A stretch of DNA of 64,000 nt from Globodera rostochiensis (lineage: Eukaryota > Nematoda > Chromadorea > Rhabditida > Heteroderidae), in contig JAEVLN010000005.1 in NCBI GenBank assembly GCA_018350325.1, positions 2,738,142-2,802,141 on the forward strand, in the 5' to 3' direction. A model generated the notes under the pieces. It was not told the DNA's origin. It did no database searches and saw nothing but the letters and a program-made list of their open reading frames with translations. The position numbers and the translations under genes were made by a program. Below are positions 58,720 to 64,000 of this stretch, one piece after another (position 1 is the first letter of the stretch; every line of letters starts with the position of its first letter).

Positions 58720-59000
58720 AATGCGGCGTACGGTATCAAAAATATTAAAAATATTTAAATTCTCAATGCATGTACGGTATCAAAAAGAATATTAAAAATA
58801 TTTAAATCTCAATGCAATGTACGGTATAAAAAAGAATATTAAAAATATTTAAATTCTCAATGCAATGTACGGTATCAAAAAGAATATTAAAAATATTGTA
58901 TTTAAATCTCAATGCAATGTACGGTATAAAAAAGAATATTAAAAATATTTAAATCTCAATGCAATGTACGGTATAAAAAATAGTAATAAATATTCCCCCA
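58720..59000. repeat. About 50-bp tandem array
   Basis: Six units of aatgcaatgtacggtatcaa followed by aaagaatattaaaaatattt and aaattct, with indels in the A-rich part. Confidence 0.85.
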
Positions 59001-59576
59001 ATGCGTGTACTGTATCAAAACTAATAATTAGGGCCACAAATTATATGGAAATCCATATTTTTTTGTGCATTCGGAACAGCGTATAAATACAATAAATAGT
59101 GTTTTTAACTTTGGTTGGAGCTTCTAGAGCCCATTTTATAATCCATATTTTTCCATATTTTTCCATATTTCGCCATTTTTCAAAAATTTCTTAACAAAAA
59201 TGCAATAAAAACGAAAAATACACTCCTAAGGATCGACTTTTTCAAAATTTTCAAAAATGCACCCCTAAAAATTGACTTTTCGCACAAAAAATTTTGCCAC
59301 CAAAAAAATAAAAATTTTTTATTCTGCTTATTTTCAAAAATTTTTTTCTGAAATGCCTTTAATTTACATATAAAATTTCTCTTATTACTTATACTTCAAT
59401 TAGAAAAAACTTGCCCATTTTTTGCTATATTTGAAAAAAAATTTCTCCATATTTCGTCCATATTTTGCAATTTTTTATCCATATTTTATGGCCATATTTC
59501 GAGATTTTTTGTCCATATAATTTGTGGCCCTACTAATAATAATATTTATAAAAATTATCTATTTAATGCTTTACAG

Positions 59577-60229
59577 AAGAGACAAAACGGAATGAAAATT
59601 CTTCTGGAATTGATGTGAAGTGTCTAATGACCGATTGGGCAACCGAATATCAATTTAGACAACATTGCGACATTGAACAATGCGCGGATGAAACTCCGAT
59701 TCCGAATGAAACTCCAAAACAACTGGAAGGAATGATCAGAATGGAGTCTAAGAACAAATCGATCGCCGAAATGGAGTCTGATAATTTGAACAAATAGATC
59801 GCCGAAATGGAGTCTGATCATTTGAACAAATCGATCGCCGAAATGGAGTCTGATAATTTGAACAAATCGATCGCCGAAATGGAGTCTGATCATTTGAACA
59901 AATCGATCGCCGAAATGGAGTCTGATCATTTGAACAAATCGATCGCCGAAATGGAGTCTGATAATTTGAACAAATCGATCGCCGAAATGGAGTCTGATTA
60001 TTTGAACAAATCGATTGCCGAAATGGAGTCTGATCATTTGAACAAATCGATCGCCGAAATGGAGTCTGATCATTTGAACAAATCGATCGTCGAACTGGAG
60101 TCTGATCATTTGAACAAATCGATCGCCGAAATGGAGTCTGATCATTTGAACAAATCGATCGCCGAAATGGAGTCTGATCATTTGAACAAATCGATCGTCG
60201 AACTGGAGTCTCAAATTTTCCCAAAAAAG
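59577..60229 (+). pseudogene. 36-bp-repeat exon (12-residue repeat) with in-frame stop
   Basis: After an acceptor (tgctttacag) the frame reads ETKRNENSSGIDVKCLMTDW, then ADETPIPNETPKQLEG, and enters a repeat of SIAEMESDHLNK, about 12-13 units of 36 bp. In the second unit TCG has become TAG at 59795-59797, ending the frame; all later units are open and lead to SQIFPKK and a gtgttt donor at 60230. A possible next exon starts 60796 after ttatttag (KELFQENAGGLEIGQNQ) in matching phase. The repeat is acidic and helical. One nonsense change with the rest intact suggests recent loss, a sequence error, or that translation starts downstream. No family recognised. Confidence 0.55.
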
Positions 60230-61660
60230 GTGTTTAGCAATGAAGAAAAGTTTGCGATTGTTAATTTAAGGCGAAGTTCGGGTAAAATTTGTTTTGAATT
60301 TAAAAATTCCATAAGCAATGCCAAAAGCTGATATTTCAGCGCTTTTGAACATACCAAACCGGATGTTGGGAAAATTGAGGACATTTCTGAGCTTACAAAA
60401 CAATGATTTTTTTTTACTGACAAAGGTTTACACATAACACATACACATCATAGGCAGGCATGATGTAACCGGATGCCAAAAATGTCCGGAAAACCGGAAT
60501 CCGACAAATTTCGAAATCTCAGAAATTCGACTTTTTCTAAATTCTCTGATTTTTCGTTCTTACGCAATGCAGTGTATTCTAGGATTTATTCGAAAACTCA
60601 GTAAAATTGAATTTTACTAAAAAAGAAGATTCAAAATAATATTAAACACCTCGTATATTTGAATATTTTCAAATTTACTAGGAAATTAATGATCCTAATA
60701 TTCAAATAATACGCCAACACCTATTCGATTTAACAAGAAATATTTCTTTTTATAACTCAATTTGAGCAATTAATTATTAAATTAATTATTTAGAAAGAGT
60801 TATTTCAAGAAAATGCTGGCGGCTTGGAAATTGGGCAAAACCAGGCTAATAATGGCGAACAACATGCAAGGTGGTCTCGTTAATTTCATTTTGATGCCGC
60901 TTTTGTCGGGTCAGTTCAAAATTATATATTCTACCGGGCCCCAAACGCCGCGGGTAGTGTTTAAACCCCAACTTAAACAACCCAAGTTTTGAGCCAAAAT
61001 TTATTTATTTTTGATGACCGCTAACTCTGTGTGCTTAATTATTTTAAGATTTATTTAAAATTTAATTTCCATTTCCAACATATTAAAGTGCGTCCGATTG
61101 ATGGGAAGCCGCTTTCAAAAACAATTTTGAATTTTAAAGTGACAGTTTTAAATTCATAAAAGCAATCGTTGAATGTGTTTGATGCTGCGATGAAGATCCC
61201 CGCCGGGGACATCTTTTTTCGATTCTTTTATATTTTGTTTCTTTTTTTATGTAATTGTTGTAAATGGTAAAAGATTCAGTCGTCAATTGGCGGGTGTCTT
61301 TCGAAAAAATTTCAAATTTTGAATTGTGGACTGTTGAAAACGTCATTCTTTTACCTGCAAGTCGCGCTTCTAATTAAAATATGTAATTAAGTAATAATTA
61401 TACACACAATTTAGCCAATTTTGCTTTTGGCACTGTCATTAAAAAAATAATGTCTTTTGCACGTCAAAATGTGCACTTTTTATAAGACCAGACCATTCTC
61501 AAAACTTTAATTTGGGCCATAAAGTATCAATTTTCAAAAGTTTCCAAATAATTAGCCTTAATTATTCCGTTGTTTGAGTTCGAAAATCGTCTTAAAATTT
61601 GTTCGACGACGACATAATAATTTTCAGTGTAAAAATTTTGAAAAAACTTTTTAATTCAAA

Positions 61661-64000
61661 ATGACTTTTTCAATCGTTCGTCTGGTAGTGAAATCGCTAA
61701 ATTGGACGGCATTTGGTGTTGGCATTTTGTTGAATGTGATTTTGGTTCAATTGATTGTGCGCAATACGCCAAAATGCATGCGAATATACAGCAAAGTATA
61801 GTAAATTAAATTAAATTTAAAGAATATTAAATTAAATTTTAAATTTAAAGAATATTAAAAAATTATTTTAAATAAAATAAATTTGAGTTTATTGATAAAA
61901 CAAATTTTACATTAAATTTTCAGATCCTATTGCAGAATTGTGTTACGGATCTGTTGTTGCTTACCATGACGTTGCTTTTCCAACCAGTCAGTTTTTTGAT
62001 TTGGCATTATGCCAACAATTTTTGGCCAACCAGTCAATGTTTGATCTGGCATTATGCCAACCATTTTTGGTCAACCAGTGTGTTTTGATCTGGCATTATG
62101 CCAACCATTTTTGGCCAACCAGTGTGCCAAAAAGGCGCCCGCCGCCTGCTCGATTTTTGATAACTTTTTTAACAAAATTTGTCAAACAATTTGACAAGTT
62201 TTTGTACAAATTTCTCCAAAAATATCGAAAAAGTATCATGTGAAATATCGTCTAGCATATAAAGAGTGATCAGAAACTGATCAATCGATAACAAATTTTT
62301 TTGTTCGATTCTTTAGAAATGTTGCGACTCTTGCATATAAAAAAGCATTAAAAAATAAAATAAAAATAATATTATATTTTTGCAGTATTATTTTACGACG
62401 AGCAAAGGTGAACAAGAAGCAATTTTGGACGGTTTGGCCACAGTGTCGGGACGCGTTTGGCCTCTGTTGGCGTCGGTCAGTTGGATCTTCCTCGTCTACG
62501 TGTCCATGCTTGGCTATGTGTCGCAGTTCATCTACCGCTACATGACACTGAATTGGTCATTCATTCATTCATTTATTGTTTATTTTTAAAATTATTGTCC
62601 TTCGGCTACGGATAGAACTTTGGCCACCGATTTTTCTAATTTTAAAAATAATTGTGGAAAAGAAAATATGGAATCACGAGTCATTTTCTGATCAAAATTA
62701 TATTAAAATATCTTCCAATGTTGCTTTGAGTTTATAAATATAATTTCTTTAAAAATATGGCATCATTTTAAAAAATTATAGTGGAAAATAGAATATGGAA
62801 ATTAGAGTAATTTTCTGATACTTTTTAATTGATTTCGGAAAAATCTCTCAGGCACGATTTAAAAATTCGATTGCCCCCACAAAACAATTTGAGCCGTCTA
62901 TCGGCACTCACACTTTCCTGATCAAAAAGCGATTAAAAGTGCCAAAAACATTTATAAAATTAACAACATAGATTTTCAATGAAATATTATATTGTAGTAC
63001 TATTCTAGACAATAAGTCTCATGCCAGAAAATTTCTGAACAATGCTATTCCCGAGAGACCAGGATAAGGATTTGCCGGGATCTAATCTCGATCTTTTCCA
63101 TTTCGCCAGTCACCCGTGCACATGCATGCATGCTGCATGCTGCAAGCTCGCTTGCCCAACAAATGATTATTTTAAAAAAAAACTTTTTATTTAATTAAGG
63201 AACCATAAAATTTCGGCGCGCAAATATTTTTTACTTCTTGGCACAATGCTTTTGCTTCCGTTGGCCTATTGCGTCAATTTGTTTGTGTGCTATTGCCCGC
63301 CCGTCGACCACCCGTTTATGGACGACCAATCGGTGGCCGAACAGCTCGGCCTAAATTTGTCCGACAACATTTCGCTTGCCGGTTACACCGTCAATGTTAG
63401 CGCGGGAGGGGGGGGGGGGGGATGATAATTAGTGCCCGGGGTAAAACTAAATTTGCCGGGAACGGAAACGGGAAAATTCAAATATAACCGGGACGAGAAT
63501 CCCGAACTGGATTTTCGAGGTTTTTCCGTTCGCGTAAAAAAATACGCTCGTCAAATAAAGACGGGAACGGGACCGGGAATCCCGTGCTTTTTCCCCGCGG
63601 GAATGATAACCGTTAAAGGTACATACTTTTTCAATAAATTAAATTTTAGGATCGGAGGGTGTCCTTTGGTTTTTATTACATCATTATCAAAATAAAATTT
63701 GCTGGAAACGGGAAAATTTAAATTTAACCGGGACGAGAGTCTTGCACACGGGATTCTCGTATTATTGGCAAAAAAAAAGTCGGGAACGGGACCGGGAATC
63801 CCGTACGTTTCCCCCGCGGGACTTTTCCCCCGCGGGAATCATCCCGTTCCAGCTGGGCTCTAATGATAATCGTTTAAGGTGCATACTTTTTTAACAAATT
63901 AAATTTTCAGGACCGGAGGGTGTCCTTTGGGTTTTATTACATCATTATCATATGCACAAGTGGCTACATCACAATGTTCACGTTGGCACTGCTTATGCAC
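61661..64000 (+). CDS. Serpentine 7TM chemoreceptor, Srd-like, partial (runs off the window)
   Basis: Exons 61661-61795, 61924-61986, 62386-62555, 63200-63395, 63911-64000 (cut by the window end); phases agree. Start MTFSIVRLVVKSLNWTAFGV opens TM1 (GILLNVILVQLIV), followed by NTPKCMRIYSK, the pattern of Srd receptors. TM2 ILLQNCVTDLLLLTMTLLF; TM3 PLLASVSWIFLVYVSMLGYV with FIYRYM at its inner end; TM4 KYFLLLGTMLLLPLAYCVNL; an outer loop with CPPVDHPFMDD; TM5 FGFYYIIIICTSGYITMFTL. Expected role: G-protein-coupled chemosensation in cilia of sensory neurons (family knowledge). The second exon's donor lies in a 46-bp minisatellite, and the last visible exon is preceded by a partial duplicate of itself. 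Exon 4's donor gttagc is not strong. Confidence 0.82.
61977..62125. repeat. 46-bp minisatellite overlapping a splice donor
   Basis: Three units plus a partial fourth, each beginning ccaaccagt and containing gcattatgccaac and tttttgg. The first unit contains the end of chemoreceptor exon 2 (CAACCA) and its donor gtcagt; the second repeats ccaaccagtcaat. Confidence 0.88.
63425..63955. repeat. Direct duplication of intron-exon segment with GGGACCGGGAATCCCG words
   Basis: Copy 1 is about 63440-63693, copy 2 about 63693-63950. Each has ggaaacgggaaaatt, ataaccgggacgag, acgggaccgggaatcccg, a gcatacttttt stretch, an acceptor and the exon start AGGGTGTCCTTTGG. Copy 1's exon part breaks off after ttattacatcattatca; copy 2 continues as the real exon. 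Confidence 0.85.

Larger units (their letters stand above)
47397..59576. other. 12-kb gene-poor stretch of tandem arrays and AT-rich DNA
   Basis: I see no gene that can be supported by splice and phase evidence. GC-richer patches near 47900-48200, 52020-52460, 54760-55180 and 55690-56110 contain open frames (for example MPSNESAAIIGGSAASE at 55070) but none with a consistent model. Separate entries list the main arrays. Further items: (GGAC)n at 49976-49997, poly-G/C tracts near 47676, 50075, 52320, 52731, 53592, 54480, 55760 and 57641, and a TCTCGA island at 53755-53870. Confidence 0.45.

Noticed and set aside
59624..60224. Minus-strand frames of 158-196 aa (RLHFGDRFVQMI repeats)
   Set aside because: Antisense shadow of the 36-bp repeat, whose length is a multiple of three and lacks stops on both strands.
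1..64000. tRNA or rRNA genes
   Set aside because: No cloverleaf with paired arms and a GTTCRA box was found by eye; none can be claimed.

Overview
The window looks like genomic DNA of a plant-parasitic nematode, most likely a cyst nematode (Globodera/Heterodera type). The grounds are: AT-rich DNA with many short GT-AG introns, a local cluster of RanBPM-like SPRY-domain genes of the kind massively expanded in cyst nematodes, tandem MATH-BTB (BATH) genes and a nematode-type serpentine chemoreceptor. Species is an inference. No tRNA, rRNA, operon or bacterial feature was seen. Gene models were built by hand from reading frame, GT/AG sites, phase agreement and comparison among paralogues.

Layout. 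1-2.7 kb: repeats plus an isolated SPRY last exon. 2.7-8.6 kb: two intact, tandemly duplicated MATH-BTB genes on the + strand; the second carries a Merlin-type DNA transposon with inverted ends and an 8-bp target duplication in one intron. 10.3-21.3 kb: three intact + strand paralogues (378, 375 and 409 aa) with an unusual architecture of N-terminal region, one membrane span, coiled coil and SPRY domain, with a frameshifted unrelated gene between the first two. 21.8-25.1 kb: two shorter minus-strand SPRY genes without the membrane/coiled-coil part. 25.5-32.1 kb: a small coiled-coil gene, a MITE, a broken M16 metallopeptidase relic and two further SPRY genes in opposite orientations. 33.3-40.1 kb: the end of an unrecognised basic protein, then a minus-strand cation diffusion facilitator (CDF) with DxxxD metal sites, the pattern of Mn-type CDFs. 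45.2-47.4 kb: a predicted secreted/membrane acidic protein. 47.4-59.6 kb: about 12 kb with no gene I can support, full of tandem arrays. 59.6-60.2 kb: a 36-bp-repeat exon with an in-frame stop. 61.7 kb to the end: a 7TM chemoreceptor running off the window.

The genes do not form a pathway; the region is a mosaic of locally duplicating, fast-evolving families (SPRY, BATH, chemoreceptor) beside a conserved transporter. The most unusual feature is a set of short dispersed islands. Each is built from one palindromic word (CTCGAG, GGAATTCC, CCCGG, CCCCGAC and others), and several are bounded by matching inverted ends related to CCAGGGATG or AGTGATGC. Several minisatellites also overlap real splice sites.
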